DNA of 64,000 nucleotides from Hymenobacter sp. BT559 (lineage in GTDB: Bacteria > Bacteroidota > Bacteroidia > Cytophagales > Hymenobacteraceae): the NCBI RefSeq assembly GCF_016427535.1, contig NZ_JAELXV010000002.1, forward strand, positions 496,001 through 560,000, in the 5' to 3' direction. The notes under the pieces were generated by a model. It saw only the letters and a list, made by a program, of their open reading frames with translations. It was not told where the DNA came from and made no database searches. Shown one piece after another: positions 43,601 to 52,466 of the stretch; position 1 is the stretch's first letter, and the number at the start of each line of letters is the position of its first letter. A program made the position numbers and the translations under genes.

Positions 43601-44325
43601 ATGCTGCGCTCCTCGGCCGTGTTCACGCACAGTAGCAGGTCGTGGGCAGCGTAGTCGGTCTGGTCAACGTAGTGTGAGTCGTTGGTACAGATAACCTTGA
43701 CGTTGTACTTCTTCGCGAACCCTAGGAGCACCTGGTTTACATCCTCCTGGCTTTTGCCGGTGCCGTCGAAGTTCATCAGTCCGTGCCGCTGAATCTCGAT
43801 GTAAAAGTCCTCACCAAACACATCGAGCCACCACTTCAGCTTCTCCTCGGCCGCTTCCTCGCTCTCAAACAGGATGGCCTGCGGAATCTCGGCCCCGATG
43901 CAGCACGAGGTAGCAATCAGCCCCTCGTGGTACTTCAGAATCAACTCTTTATCAATGCGCGGAAACTTCGAGTACACGCCCTCGATAAAGCTGAGCGAGC
44001 ACAGCTTGGCCAGGTTGTGGTAGCCGGCCTGGTCTTTGGCGAGCAGCAGCTGGTGGTAGCGCTCGTCTTTTTCGCCTTTTTCGCGCAAGAAGGTTTTCTT
44101 GTGACGGTCGGCCACTAGGTAAAACTCGCAGCCCACTATCGGCTTCACGTTGTACTTATTAGCCTCGGCCACGAAGTTGAACGCCCCGAACATGTTGCCG
44201 TGGTCGGTGAGGGCTACGGCGGGCATGCCGTCGGCCTGCGCCTTCTTCATAAGCGCCGAGATGCTGGCCTGGCCGTCGAGCAGCGAATACTGGGTGTGCG
44301 AGTGGAGGTGCGAAAACGTGGGCAT
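40609..44325 (-). CDS. dnaE: DNA polymerase III subunit alpha
   Basis: 1238 residues. N-terminal PHP domain (SHLHSHTQYSLLDG with paired His, LTDHGNMFG), then the C-family polymerase core with metal-binding PDIDIDFDD at about 475-484 and GPGRGSAAGSAVAYCVGIT, a tandem HhH part, and an OB fold near the C-terminus (INIAGLL.., QPMASFNVEDYDSSINLALF). This is the replicative polymerase subunit, DnaE1 type by length. Nothing broken. The only plus-strand frames across it are mirror frames. Confidence 0.97.
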   Translation of the reverse strand: MPTFSHLHSHTQYSLLDGQASISALMKKAQADGMPAVALTDHGNMFGAFNFVAEANKYNVKPIVGCEFYLVADRHKKTFLREKGEKDERYHQLLLAKDQAGYHNLAKLCSLSFIEGVYSKFPRIDKELILKYHEGLIATSCCIGAEIPQAILFESEEAAEEKLKWWLDVFGEDFYIEIQRHGLMNFDGTGKSQEDVNQVLLGFAKKYNVKVICTNDSHYVDQTDYAAHDLLLCVNTAEERSIPVGDFETNYYTVLTADQRVHYGPLDELRKAHSYDENARRMLSRIDEELQKPPKQRRRRFGFANDQFYFKSQAEMSELFADVPESLDNTNEIVDKITPPKLARDILLPNFPLPAGFATADDFLRELTYVGAFGPGAGNGTVTMSKPPRYSERTPEVEERLEYELRIIKTMGFAGYFLITQDFINKGRSMGVAVGPGRGSAAGSAVAYCVGITNIDPIKYSLLFERFLNPERVSMPDIDIDFDDVNRQKVIDYVVGKYGKTQVAQIITFGTMAAKSSIKDVARAMELPLPAANEMAKLVPEKPGTTLSGAFRDVPELQAIRDDKTDLKGQILALAERLEGSVRNTGIHAAGVIIAPDDITNYIPVSTSKDSDLLVTQFDGKVIESAGMLKMDFLGLKTLTIIVDAMNLIERNHGVKIDIDNIPLDDEKTYALYQRGDTIGTFQFESEGMRMYLKDLKPTNIEDLIAMNALYRPGPMQFIPDFINRKHGREPVEYPHELLKPILEYSQGIMVYQEQIMQTAQILAGYSLGGADLLRRAMGKKDMKKMALEREKFVKGAGEIHKIPAKKASEVFDVMEKFAEYGFNRSHSAAYSVVAYQTGYLKANYPAEYMAAVLTNNMGDIKKVTFFIEEARKQGVAVLGPDVNESEQKFNVPRANQIRFGLAAVKGAGEAAVLELVEERQKNGPFTDVFDFAKRVNLRAVNKKTWESLAQAGAFDSFEKYNRRQFMDAPAGDQNLIEKALKLGQQHQAAKESAQHSLFGAGAFGAVAAPLPKIQDLEEWSAPEKLRREKEVVGFYLSGHPLDTFRMEIDAYCTCPLDKLDQQKGKDVNIAGLLSGVVFRTTKSGQPMASFNVEDYDSSINLALFRDDYTRFSALINPRNYPQEQVPPMFIRGKMELRYGTQDQWELKIKTMEPLAQVAEKLSKGVRVKLDLRTVTGPMIDRLQEAIEHAKGSKRLEIQFVEPHEKLAVDMFSRRFQIEPKAFIDKMREFELDVCALI

Positions 44326-44544
44326 CGGGAGTCAAATAGCAATGAGCAATGAACAAAAAGTGCTTGCTGATTGGTGCGGCGGGTTTAAGTAAAGATACCC
44401 CCGCTGCTTGGGGCGAGGCAAGCCCAGCTAGTGGAAGTCTTGATACTGTGCATACTTGATTTTGGGGAGCTACCGCGGACTGGCCGCCCGCCGCCGGCGT
44501 ACACTTCCGACGCCGCACCTAGGCGGCGGGTAAACTCACCTGTG

Positions 44545-45291
44545 ATGAAGAAGCTGCTTGCGCTCGCAACAACGGCCGTGCTGGGATTACTACTAGCCCC
44601 CGCTACCCACGCCCAGGACGTGTACATGGACATGTTTAACTCGGCCAACCAAGCGGCCGTGAGCATGTCACTGGTAAACATCAACAACGCGGCGGTGATG
44701 GCCTCCACCCGCAACGCATCGGCCAAGCGCGGGGCGGCGGGCAGCACCGCCAGCGCAGCGAGCCGCAAGGTCAGCTTGGCCTACACGCCATCGGCGGCGC
44801 TACGGCAGCAAACGGTGCAAGACATGAGCCGCCAGATGCAGGCGAGCAACCCCAGCGCCGCGCAGGCTCTTACCAATGCCTTCGGGCCGGGCAAGTCCGA
44901 TTACGGGCAGCTCTTTACCGAACTGGTGAAAGAGTCGGGGCTGCCCGCCAACAACGCGGCCACCGCCTTCGCTGCTTACCTGGAAATAGGGTACATCGTC
45001 GTCAATAATGTGTTAGACCAGCGCAGCATTACGCCCGCGATGGACCGCGCGCTACAGCGACAAACTGCTGGCCTGCTAGCCCAAAACAAGACGCTGACCT
45101 CACCGGCCGCCATTGCCAAGTTTAGGGAAACTACTAAGCTGCAGGCTATTCTGCTATACCTAGGGTGGCAAAACGCGCAAAAAACTGGGAAAGCCAGTCA
45201 GTTTCGCAGCACCATTGCCGAGCAGTTCCGCAAGCAGGGACTCGACCTGAGCTTGGTGAAGCTGACCACTCAGGGCCTGGAAAAAAAGTAG
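44545..45291 (+). CDS. Exported protein of unknown function
   Basis: 248 residues. ATG 44545 begins a signal peptide (MKKLLALATTAVLGLLLAPATHAQ). Mature sequence is alpha-helical and Ala/Ser/Gln-rich; distinctive text includes VYMDMFNSANQAAVSMSLVNINNA and LQRQTAGLLAQNKTLTSP. I think it may belong to an uncharacterised Bacteroidota group with many repeats of Asn and Met near the N-end, but I cannot name it. The upstream 38-codon extension has no signal peptide and is not used. Function unknown. Confidence 0.6.
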   Translation: MKKLLALATTAVLGLLLAPATHAQDVYMDMFNSANQAAVSMSLVNINNAAVMASTRNASAKRGAAGSTASAASRKVSLAYTPSAALRQQTVQDMSRQMQASNPSAAQALTNAFGPGKSDYGQLFTELVKESGLPANNAATAFAAYLEIGYIVVNNVLDQRSITPAMDRALQRQTAGLLAQNKTLTSPAAIAKFRETTKLQAILLYLGWQNAQKTGKASQFRSTIAEQFRKQGLDLSLVKLTTQGLEKK

Positions 45292-45561
45292 GTACGCTCG
45301 AGGCGGACCGGACTCTCCGTGCGGGCATGATTCTGTGGCTAACAGCTGAGTGTTTGATAGTCAGTGAGTAGGTATTTCACTAGTTAAGTGAACTACTTGC
45401 CTTAGGACGTGTTGTAAGGGCTACACTGGGCCCAAGCTGGCCTGCGCTGGGGCTGCGTTCAGCTCTCATCATTAGCCAATCAGTTGCTTGCTGCTGCTTG
45501 TTTGCGGCCAAGTAGCCTTGGCAGCGGGCGGCTAGGCGGAAGGGGCGACACTTCGTACCGT

Positions 45562-46629
45562 ATGAAATTCCTTGCCCCCAGCACTGACCCGGTTTATATC
45601 CGGCCAACTACACAATCCTACCTCGACAACTGGCTGCTGCGCTATCTGCAAGACCCGCGCGACCTGCCTTTTGCGCACCTTATGCTAAAAATAGCGGCCA
45701 CCATGCTGCCGCTGGCAGTGGCGCTGTTTGTGCCCGCGTTGCGTGGCGCCTGGTGGTGGGCAGTGTTTGGCTTGTTTTTTTACTTTAGCAATGCGCGGTT
45801 CAAAGGGCCATTTGGGCTGATGCTGCACTGCACTAGCCACCGCGTGCTATTTAAAAAGCAGCACGGCTGGCTGAATCACATCATTCCGTGGGTGCTGGGG
45901 CCGCTGTTTGGCCAAACGCCAGAGTCATACTTCGTGCACCACATGGGGATGCACCACCCCGAGAATAATATGCCCGCCGACGAAAGCTCGACCATGGCCT
46001 ATAAGCGCGATTCGCTCCGTGGTTTTTTGCGCTACCTAGGCGACTTCTTGTTGCTCGGGGCTGTGCGTTTGGCTAGCTATTTCACGCGCCGCAACAAGAC
46101 AACGCTACGCTTTCGGCTTCTGCGGGGCGAAATGGTATACCTAGGGTTGGTGGTAGTGCTCAGCTTTGTGAGCTTACGGGGTACGTTGGCTGTGTTTGTG
46201 GTGCCGTTTGTGTTATCACGGGTCATTATGATGCTCGGTAACTGGGCGCAACACGCGTTTGTCGATGCTGCTACGCCCGCCAACTGCTACACTAATAGTG
46301 TGACCTGTATCAACACGGCCTACAACCACAAGTGCTGGAACGATGGCTACCACATCAGCCACCACCTTAAGCCGGCGCTGCACTGGACCGACCACCCGGC
46401 GCACTTTCGCCAGCACTTAGGCGAGTACATCGCGCAGAAGGCCATTGTGTTTGATGGCATCCACTTCCTGCACATTTTCTTTTACCTCATGGCCAAGCGC
46501 TATGACCTGCTGGCGCGCCATTTTGTGCTGCTCGATGGGGCACCCCGCGACGAGGCGTCGGTAGTAGCCTTTTTGCGGTCGCGCACTCAGCGCATTGCGC
46601 TGCCGGTGCTAGTGCCACAGTTGGCTTAG
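45562..46629 (+). CDS. Fatty acid desaturase family membrane protein
   Basis: 355 residues, four or more membrane helices and three histidine clusters of the desaturase family: HCTSH (first), HHMGMHH (second) and GYHISHH (third), which bind the di-iron site. Probably acts on an acyl lipid or sphingolipid; whether it is a desaturase or hydroxylase is not decided. ATG 45562 begins MKFLAPSTDPVYIRP. No partner ferredoxin or reductase gene is adjacent. Confidence 0.82.
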   Translation: MKFLAPSTDPVYIRPTTQSYLDNWLLRYLQDPRDLPFAHLMLKIAATMLPLAVALFVPALRGAWWWAVFGLFFYFSNARFKGPFGLMLHCTSHRVLFKKQHGWLNHIIPWVLGPLFGQTPESYFVHHMGMHHPENNMPADESSTMAYKRDSLRGFLRYLGDFLLLGAVRLASYFTRRNKTTLRFRLLRGEMVYLGLVVVLSFVSLRGTLAVFVVPFVLSRVIMMLGNWAQHAFVDAATPANCYTNSVTCINTAYNHKCWNDGYHISHHLKPALHWTDHPAHFRQHLGEYIAQKAIVFDGIHFLHIFFYLMAKRYDLLARHFVLLDGAPRDEASVVAFLRSRTQRIALPVLVPQLA

Positions 46630-46743
46630 GACAACTAATTGCAGGTGAGGATTTAAGCCGGAAGTAAGCTTCTGGTAATTGTGGAGGGCCAATGGACGAC
46701 TGCTAACTTGCGCCCTCCATTCTGTCCTACTTACCTGCTGCCC

Positions 46744-48033
46744 ATGCGCTACGGACCCATCGCCCCCGAGTTGTTTATCGAGAATCGCCGCCGCTTTCGC
46801 GAACTGCTGCCGCCCAACTCGCTGGCCATTTTCAATGCCAACGACATTCTGCCCACCAACGCCGACGGTACGCTGGCGCTGAAGCAGAACACCGACCTGT
46901 TTTACTTAAGCGGCGTTGACCAGGAAGAAACCATCCTCGTCATCAGCCCCGACGCCACGCTGCCCAAGTACCGCGAAATCTTGTTCGTGCGCGAGACCTC
47001 GGAGTTGATTTTGGTGTGGGAAGGCTACAAGCTGACCAAGGAAGAGGCACGTCAGGTATCAGGTATCCCGACCATCATGTGGCTCGACCAGTTCGAGACC
47101 GTGTTGCCGGCTCTCATGAACGAGGCCGACTACGTGTACCTGAACACCAACGAGCACATTCGCTCGGTGGTAGAGGTCGAAACTCGCGACGCCCGCTTTA
47201 TCAAGGACTTGCAGCGCCGCTACCCGCTGCACCAGTATCGCCGCGCCGCTAAGCTTACGCACCAACTGCGCGCCATCAAGAGCCCCGAGGAAATCCGGCT
47301 GATGCGCCGCGCCTGCGAGATTACCGGCAATGCCTTCCGCCGCTTGCTCGGCTTCGTGCAGCCCGGCGTGTGGGAATTTGAGGTAGAGGCTGAGATTTTA
47401 CATGAGTTTGTGCGTTCGGGCTCGCGCGGGCCGGCTTACACCAGCATCATCGGCAGCGGCGAAAGCGCTACCATTCTACACTACATCTCCAACGACCGCC
47501 AGTGCCAGGATGGCGACGTGCTGCTGCTCGACTTCGGCGCCGAATATGCCAACTACGCCGCTGACCTCACGCGCAGCATCCCAGTCAACGGCACTTTCTC
47601 GCCGCGCCAGCGCCAGGTGTATGAGGCGGTATTACGGGTGTTCCGCTTCTGCCAAAGCCGCCTAGTAGTCGGCAATTCCATTGAGGAGTACCACAAAGAA
47701 GTGGGCGATACAATGGAGCAGGAGCTCATCAAGCTCGACTTGCTGAACGCCAGCGACGTGAAAAACCAGGACCCCGACGCGCCGCTCTACAAGAAGTACT
47801 TCCCACACGGCACCAGCCACTACCTCGGCCTCGACGTGCACGACGTGGGCTTCAAGTACCGCAAGTTTGAGGCGAACATGGTGTACACCATTGAGCCGGG
47901 CATCTACATCCGTGAAGAAAAGTTAGGCATCCGCCTCGAAAACGACTTCCTCATCACGCCAACCGGCAACGAGGACCTGATGGCCGACATTCCGCTGGAG
48001 CTAGCAGACATCGAGCGCCTGATGAAGCGGTAA
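46744..48033 (+). CDS. pepP: Xaa-Pro aminopeptidase (aminopeptidase P family)
   Basis: 429 residues: N-terminal creatinase-like domain and C-terminal pita-bread metallopeptidase domain. Metal ligands are visible in order: LLLDFGAEY (Asp), ADLTRS (Asp), PHGTSHYLGLDVHDVG (His), TIEPGIYI (Glu) and IRLENDF (Glu). Removes N-terminal residues preceding proline; Mn-dependent in family members. ATG 46744 puts the domain start at MRYGPIAPELF; upstream codons lack support. The gene ends directly at an inverted repeat that begins one base after its stop. Confidence 0.9.
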   Translation: MRYGPIAPELFIENRRRFRELLPPNSLAIFNANDILPTNADGTLALKQNTDLFYLSGVDQEETILVISPDATLPKYREILFVRETSELILVWEGYKLTKEEARQVSGIPTIMWLDQFETVLPALMNEADYVYLNTNEHIRSVVEVETRDARFIKDLQRRYPLHQYRRAAKLTHQLRAIKSPEEIRLMRRACEITGNAFRRLLGFVQPGVWEFEVEAEILHEFVRSGSRGPAYTSIIGSGESATILHYISNDRQCQDGDVLLLDFGAEYANYAADLTRSIPVNGTFSPRQRQVYEAVLRVFRFCQSRLVVGNSIEEYHKEVGDTMEQELIKLDLLNASDVKNQDPDAPLYKKYFPHGTSHYLGLDVHDVGFKYRKFEANMVYTIEPGIYIREEKLGIRLENDFLITPTGNEDLMADIPLELADIERLMKR

Positions 48034-48134
48034 AAAACCCGTCTGTCATGCTGAGCTTGCGAAGCATCTTTTCACGGTTGAGACAACCTAGCGTGAGAAG
48101 ATACTTCGCAAGCTCAGCATGACAGACGGGTTTT
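48034..48134. repeat. 43-bp inverted repeat with two mismatches (REP-like element, copy 3)
   Basis: Left arm 48034-48076, right arm 48092-48134, loop 48077-48091; 41 of 43 positions pair. Arms begin AAAACCCGTCTGTCATGC and contain GAGCTTGCGAAGCATCTT. It directly follows the pepP stop codon, with A and T runs at its ends, so it could also act as terminator for both neighbours. Confidence 0.92.
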
Positions 48135-48152
48135 GAGCAGTTGGCCGGTTAC

Positions 48153-48932
48153 CTAGGGACGCCGGAATAGCATCAGATGCTGTTGTGGCAGGCTCTCCCG
48201 CACTTCTATAAACTCCAGGCCAATGGCGCTCATTTCCTTTTTGGCCTGCGTCACGGTCATCTTATGAATAGGCTTGATGGGTACCTTAGGGTCCTCGGCC
48301 CGGTATTCTACCAAGGCAAGGCGGCCGGTGTGGGGACGCAAGGCATTGCGAATGGCGCGGCCCATTTCGCGCGGGTGGTCAAACTCGTGGTAGGCATCTA
48401 CCAGCAGCACTAGGTCAACGCCACTAGCGGGCAGGTGCGGGTCGGTCGTCGTGCCTAGAACGGGCCTCACATTAGTCACTTTGTTTCTGGCCTTGCGCTG
48501 ATTTAGCTCGGCTATCATTTCGGGCTGAATGTCCTCGGCTAGCACTTGGCCATTGGGCACGAGCGCCGCCATGCGGAAGGAAAAGAAGCCCGTGCCAGCC
48601 CCTAGGTCGGCCACGACATCGGTGGGTTTTAGCTGTAGCTCCTTAAGCAAAATATCGGTGCCTTCCTCCTCGCGGCGGTCCGAGCGCTCGAGCCAGTCGG
48701 CACCCTCATGGCCCATTACGTGGGCTATTTGCCGCCCTAGGTAGTAGCGGCCAATGCCGCTAGGGTCACGCGGGGCGCGCGACTCGTAGCCTGCCGTATC
48801 TGCCGTTTGGGCATTGGGCATGTCTGAACGCAAGAAAGCCTGCGAGGCAACGTTCGATTCTATTGGTAGCTGAGTGCAGGCACCAGCGGCGGTTGTGCCA
48901 GCCAATACCCATCTCACAACGGCTTTTTTCAT
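48153..48932 (-). CDS. Exported (lipoprotein-like) SAM methyltransferase
   Basis: 259 residues. N-end is signal-like with a lipobox AGAC (Cys19). The rest is a class I methyltransferase: motif I VVADLGAGTGFFSFR (Asp109, Gly111, Gly113), a motif II region LAEDIQPEMI, and VDLVLLVDAYHEFDHPREM. SAM is normally not found outside the cytoplasm, so a methyltransferase behind an export signal is odd. Relatives with signal peptides exist among uncharacterised predicted methyltransferases. Substrate unknown. The residues between about 20 and 60 look like a linker. Confidence 0.75.
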   Translation of the reverse strand: MKKAVVRWVLAGTTAAGACTQLPIESNVASQAFLRSDMPNAQTADTAGYESRAPRDPSGIGRYYLGRQIAHVMGHEGADWLERSDRREEEGTDILLKELQLKPTDVVADLGAGTGFFSFRMAALVPNGQVLAEDIQPEMIAELNQRKARNKVTNVRPVLGTTTDPHLPASGVDLVLLVDAYHEFDHPREMGRAIRNALRPHTGRLALVEYRAEDPKVPIKPIHKMTVTQAKKEMSAIGLEFIEVRESLPQQHLMLFRRP

Positions 48933-49124
48933 ACGTAAGTAGACCTAGGCTTCCTAAACTGCCTGCCCAACAGCGCTGAGCTAGTAGGCGTTCAGCAAAG
49001 CCGCACAGTTATTTTTTAGTGCAATAACAACATTAAGTATAACAAATACCTTAACAGCGCAGCCAAATTGCTTCATATAACGTAGGGACCCCTACTTTCT
49101 TACCTCTTCCCCTTTTTTCACCTT

Positions 49125-49739
49125 ATGAAAAAATTGTCCCTTTCTCTCGGCCGCCTTACGCTTGTTGTTGCTGCCGCTCTTTCACTTGGCGCCTGTGGCC
49201 GTGCCGATTATGCGCCGCTGTCGCGCACTACTACTCAGCCCGCTAGTACGCCCATCGCCCAAGCTACTCCCTACGTATCAGTAGCCGACGACGCCTCGGC
49301 TACCGTGAAAGTAGCTACTCCAGTTCAGGCTGCGCCTGCCACTTCGGTGGCCGTGCAGGCAGCTCCGGCCACGCCCGTGGCGGCTCCGGCGGCAGTAGCA
49401 CCCGCCACCTCGGCTGCCTCGGTAGCTGCCGTAGCGCCCCAGGCTAGCGCCGCCGCTACGCCGGCTCCTAAGCCGAATCTGGTGCAGCGCCTAGCTCTGC
49501 GTAAAATCACTAAAAAGATTGATAAGCTAGCCAGCCAAATGCCGCAGCTTAAGAAGCAAGACGCCAGTGCCGCCCGCGGTGGCCTCGATGGCAACCTGCG
49601 TAGCGCCCTGTTATTTGGCCTGATTGGTATTATCCTGCTGCTGTTCAGCGGGGTAAGTAACGTGTTTGGTATCCTAGGTACCATTTTGCTCATCATCGGC
49701 CTCGTCTTCCTGGTGCTCTGGTTGCTTGACCAAGCCTAG
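49125..49739 (+). CDS. Lipoprotein with Ala/Pro-rich linker and two C-terminal membrane helices
   Basis: 204 residues. Lipobox LGAC at about residues 21-24. An extended Ala/Pro/Val-rich linker (about 60-115, with repeats such as QAAPATPVAAPAA) leads to a basic segment (LVQRLALRKITKKIDKLASQ) and two hydrophobic helices (about 157-202; LRSALLFGLIGIILLLFSG and ILGTILLIIGLVFLVLWLL). The combination of a lipid anchor with membrane helices is unusual. No family recognised; may be envelope-spanning. ATG 49125. Confidence 0.65.
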   Translation: MKKLSLSLGRLTLVVAAALSLGACGRADYAPLSRTTTQPASTPIAQATPYVSVADDASATVKVATPVQAAPATSVAVQAAPATPVAAPAAVAPATSAASVAAVAPQASAAATPAPKPNLVQRLALRKITKKIDKLASQMPQLKKQDASAARGGLDGNLRSALLFGLIGIILLLFSGVSNVFGILGTILLIIGLVFLVLWLLDQA

Positions 49740-49757
49740 AGCCAGCCGGTATAGGTT

Positions 49758-49800
49758 ATAAAGAAAGCCCTAGGTGCCAAGCACCTAGGGCTTTCTTTAT
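49758..49800. terminator. 20-bp perfect terminator hairpin containing CCTAGG
   Basis: Left arm 49758-49777 (ATAAAGAAAGCCCTAGGTGC) and right arm 49781-49800 pair perfectly around CAA. A and T runs at the ends suit the lipoprotein gene and the convergent priA gene. Each arm holds a CCTAGG. Confidence 0.93.
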
Positions 49801-49813
49801 ATGTGGGACAACC

Positions 49814-52360
49814 CTACATCGGGTCTACGTCGGCCACGAGCCGGGCCTGGCGAAACTCTTTTTGGTCACGCACTATATCCATCGCGGCGCAAATGTCCAG
49901 CTTGGCTTGCTTGAGCACCGTATGCTCGCGGCTGAGCTTGATGACAATTTCCTGCAAGAAGAAATTGCGAATGCGAAAAATGTACGGCGGCTCGGGCCCC
50001 AACACTACGCTCCGGCCTAGGCGGTCGACCAGCTCCTGCGTGAGCAAGATGGCCGCCTTCTGAGCCAGCTCCTGGTCCATGTGCTTCACCGTCAGCTTTA
50101 TCATGCGCGTGAAAGGCGGGTATTCGTGCTCGCGGCGCTGCTCGATTTCGTAGGCGTAAAACTCGAGATAATCGTTGCGGATAACCTTATCAAAAATTAC
50201 CTGTGTGGGGTCACCGGTCTGAATTAACACCTTGCCCTTCTTGCCCTTGCGTCCCGCCCGGCCGCTCACTTGCACAAACATTTGGTAGGCGCGCTCATGG
50301 GCCCGGTAATCGGGGTAGTGAATAATAGCGTCGGCATTGACAATACCTACTAGGCTCACGTTTTCAAAGTCGAGGCCCTTGGTCACCATTTGGGTGCCGA
50401 CGAGCACGTTGGTTTTTTGCTGCTCAAAGTCGCCGATAATCTGCTGGTAGGCGTTTTTGGCGCGGGTGGTGTCTAGGTCCATGCGCTGCACATTAGCCTG
50501 CGGCAGCATGATTTTGAGGTCGTCTTCCAGCTTCTCGGTGCCAAAACCCTGGGTGCGCAGCGCTCGCGAGCCACAGGCCGGGCACTGCGTGGGCATGCCC
50601 TCGTGGTAACCGCAGTAGTGGCAGCGCAGCTCATGGGCGTGCTTATGGTAGCTTAGGCTCACGGCGCAGCTCTGGCATTTTGGAATGTAGCCGCAGTCTT
50701 GACAGGCAATGACCGGCGCGTAGCCCCGGCGGTTTTGAAACAGAATAACTTGCTCCTGCTGCGCAATCTTGCTCTCCATCGCGCCCAGTAAGTCGGCCGA
50801 GAAGTGATTGTGCATCTTCTTGTCAGCGCGCAGCTTGCGCGTGTCAATCAGTTCAATCTCGGGCATGCCGGCCTCGCCAAAGCGTTTCGTAAGTGATACT
50901 AGCCCGTAGCGCCCCTGCCGCGCCATGTAGAAGGTCTCAACGGCCGGCGTAGCCGAACCTAGGAGCACCTTGGCGCCTTGGAAGTTGCCTATCATCAGGG
51001 CCACCTCGCGGGCGTTGTAACGCGGGGCGGGGTCGTACTGCTTGTAGCTCGACTCGTGCTCCTCATCTACAATCAGTAGCGAGAGGCTGTCGAAGGGCAG
51101 AAACACCGCCGAGCGCACGCCCACCACCACCTGAAAGCGACCCGAGAGCACGCCATTCCAGACCTCCACGCGCTCGTTGTCCGAAAACTTGGAGTGATAC
51201 ACCCCTAGGCGCGAGCCAAACACACGCATGAGGCGCGTCACAATCTGGGCCGTGAGCGCAATTTCGGGCAGCAAGTATAGTACCTGCCCCCCGCCATCGA
51301 GTGCATTGCGAATGAGGTCGATATAAATTTCCGTCTTGCCCGAACCTGTGACGCCGTGCAGCAGCACAATATTCTTTTGGCCAAACAAGGTCATTACCTC
51401 GTCGCGCGCCGCAGTCTGAGCATCGCTGAGCTGGAAAGGCATCTGCGCCAGCGGGTTTTCTTCCAGTGGAAAGCGCGAGACAATCTGGTCAAACTGCTCA
51501 AGAATACCGTTTTTTATCAGCGTATTCACGGCCGAAGGCGACAAGTGCGGCGAGCTAGTAAGCGCGGCTTTCTCGATGCCCTGCTGGTTGAGGTGCTCGT
51601 TGTGATGCACCGGCACACGCTGCAAATACTTCAGCAGCACATCGACCTGCTTGGGCTTACTAGCCAGCGTATCGAACAGTTGCTCCACGGCCGCCATCGT
51701 TACAAAGTGCTCGGCTAGGCGCACCTTTTTTACCACTTTGGGCGTGTACTTGTCGGCCATCTGCTCAAATAGAAAGATGACATCTTTCTGCATCAAGGAC
51801 TTAATAACCTTGTGGAAAGACGCCACCTCCAGCAAGTCGCCGACTTCGGTAAAGGTTAGCGCCTTGCCATCTTCGCCACCTAGGGCGTCCACAATGCGTT
51901 GCTCCTTATCATCGAGCGGGTAGGGGCTGCCCTCGGCCACGAACACTGGGTGCAGTTGAATGCGCGACTCCGAACTCAGCTTGAGCGCCGAGGGCAGCGC
52001 GGCGTTTATCACCTCGCCTAGGGTGCACATGTAGTACTCGGCCATCCAGCGGAAAAGCTTCAGCTGCGGCTGCGTCACTACCGGCGCATCGTCGATAAAC
52101 TCTAGAATGTACTTGGCCTGGTATTCTTTAGGTGGCGTTTCGTGCACGGCGGCCACGATGCAGCTTAGCGTGCGCTTGGCCCCAAACTGCACAATGACCC
52201 GGCCGCCGATTACGACGTTGTCGTTCAGTTCGTAGGGCACCCTGTAAGTGTAGAGCTTGGGAAGGGGCAGGGGCAAAATGACGTCCACAAACAGCGTCAC
52301 GCGGTCGGGCGCGGGCGTTGGGATGGGGGCAGGCGAAGCAAATTCGAACGTAAGCGACAC
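49814..52360 (-). CDS. priA: Primosomal protein N' (replication restart helicase)
   Basis: 848 residues. N-terminal DNA-binding domain, then a DEAH-type superfamily 2 helicase: Walker A GVTGSGKTEIY (about 335-345), Walker B-like IVDEEHESSYKQYDPAP (about 427-443), SATPAVET, and a zinc-binding cysteine region (CQDCGYIPKCQSCAVSLSYH and CHYCGYHEGMPTQCPACG, about 560-610). It reloads the replisome at stalled forks. Full length; nothing damaged. TATCTTTA just upstream of the start resembles a -7 element. Confidence 0.95.
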   Translation of the reverse strand: MSLTFEFASPAPIPTPAPDRVTLFVDVILPLPLPKLYTYRVPYELNDNVVIGGRVIVQFGAKRTLSCIVAAVHETPPKEYQAKYILEFIDDAPVVTQPQLKLFRWMAEYYMCTLGEVINAALPSALKLSSESRIQLHPVFVAEGSPYPLDDKEQRIVDALGGEDGKALTFTEVGDLLEVASFHKVIKSLMQKDVIFLFEQMADKYTPKVVKKVRLAEHFVTMAAVEQLFDTLASKPKQVDVLLKYLQRVPVHHNEHLNQQGIEKAALTSSPHLSPSAVNTLIKNGILEQFDQIVSRFPLEENPLAQMPFQLSDAQTAARDEVMTLFGQKNIVLLHGVTGSGKTEIYIDLIRNALDGGGQVLYLLPEIALTAQIVTRLMRVFGSRLGVYHSKFSDNERVEVWNGVLSGRFQVVVGVRSAVFLPFDSLSLLIVDEEHESSYKQYDPAPRYNAREVALMIGNFQGAKVLLGSATPAVETFYMARQGRYGLVSLTKRFGEAGMPEIELIDTRKLRADKKMHNHFSADLLGAMESKIAQQEQVILFQNRRGYAPVIACQDCGYIPKCQSCAVSLSYHKHAHELRCHYCGYHEGMPTQCPACGSRALRTQGFGTEKLEDDLKIMLPQANVQRMDLDTTRAKNAYQQIIGDFEQQKTNVLVGTQMVTKGLDFENVSLVGIVNADAIIHYPDYRAHERAYQMFVQVSGRAGRKGKKGKVLIQTGDPTQVIFDKVIRNDYLEFYAYEIEQRREHEYPPFTRMIKLTVKHMDQELAQKAAILLTQELVDRLGRSVVLGPEPPYIFRIRNFFLQEIVIKLSREHTVLKQAKLDICAAMDIVRDQKEFRQARLVADVDPM

Positions 52361-52466
52361 AGAGACTAACTAGCGGCAGGCGAATAGTAAAGATAACCCC
52401 GGCCGCGGGGCAGATGGTTTAATAAATCGCATTAATACCGCCCGCTATCTGGCGCCTAGCGTTGCC

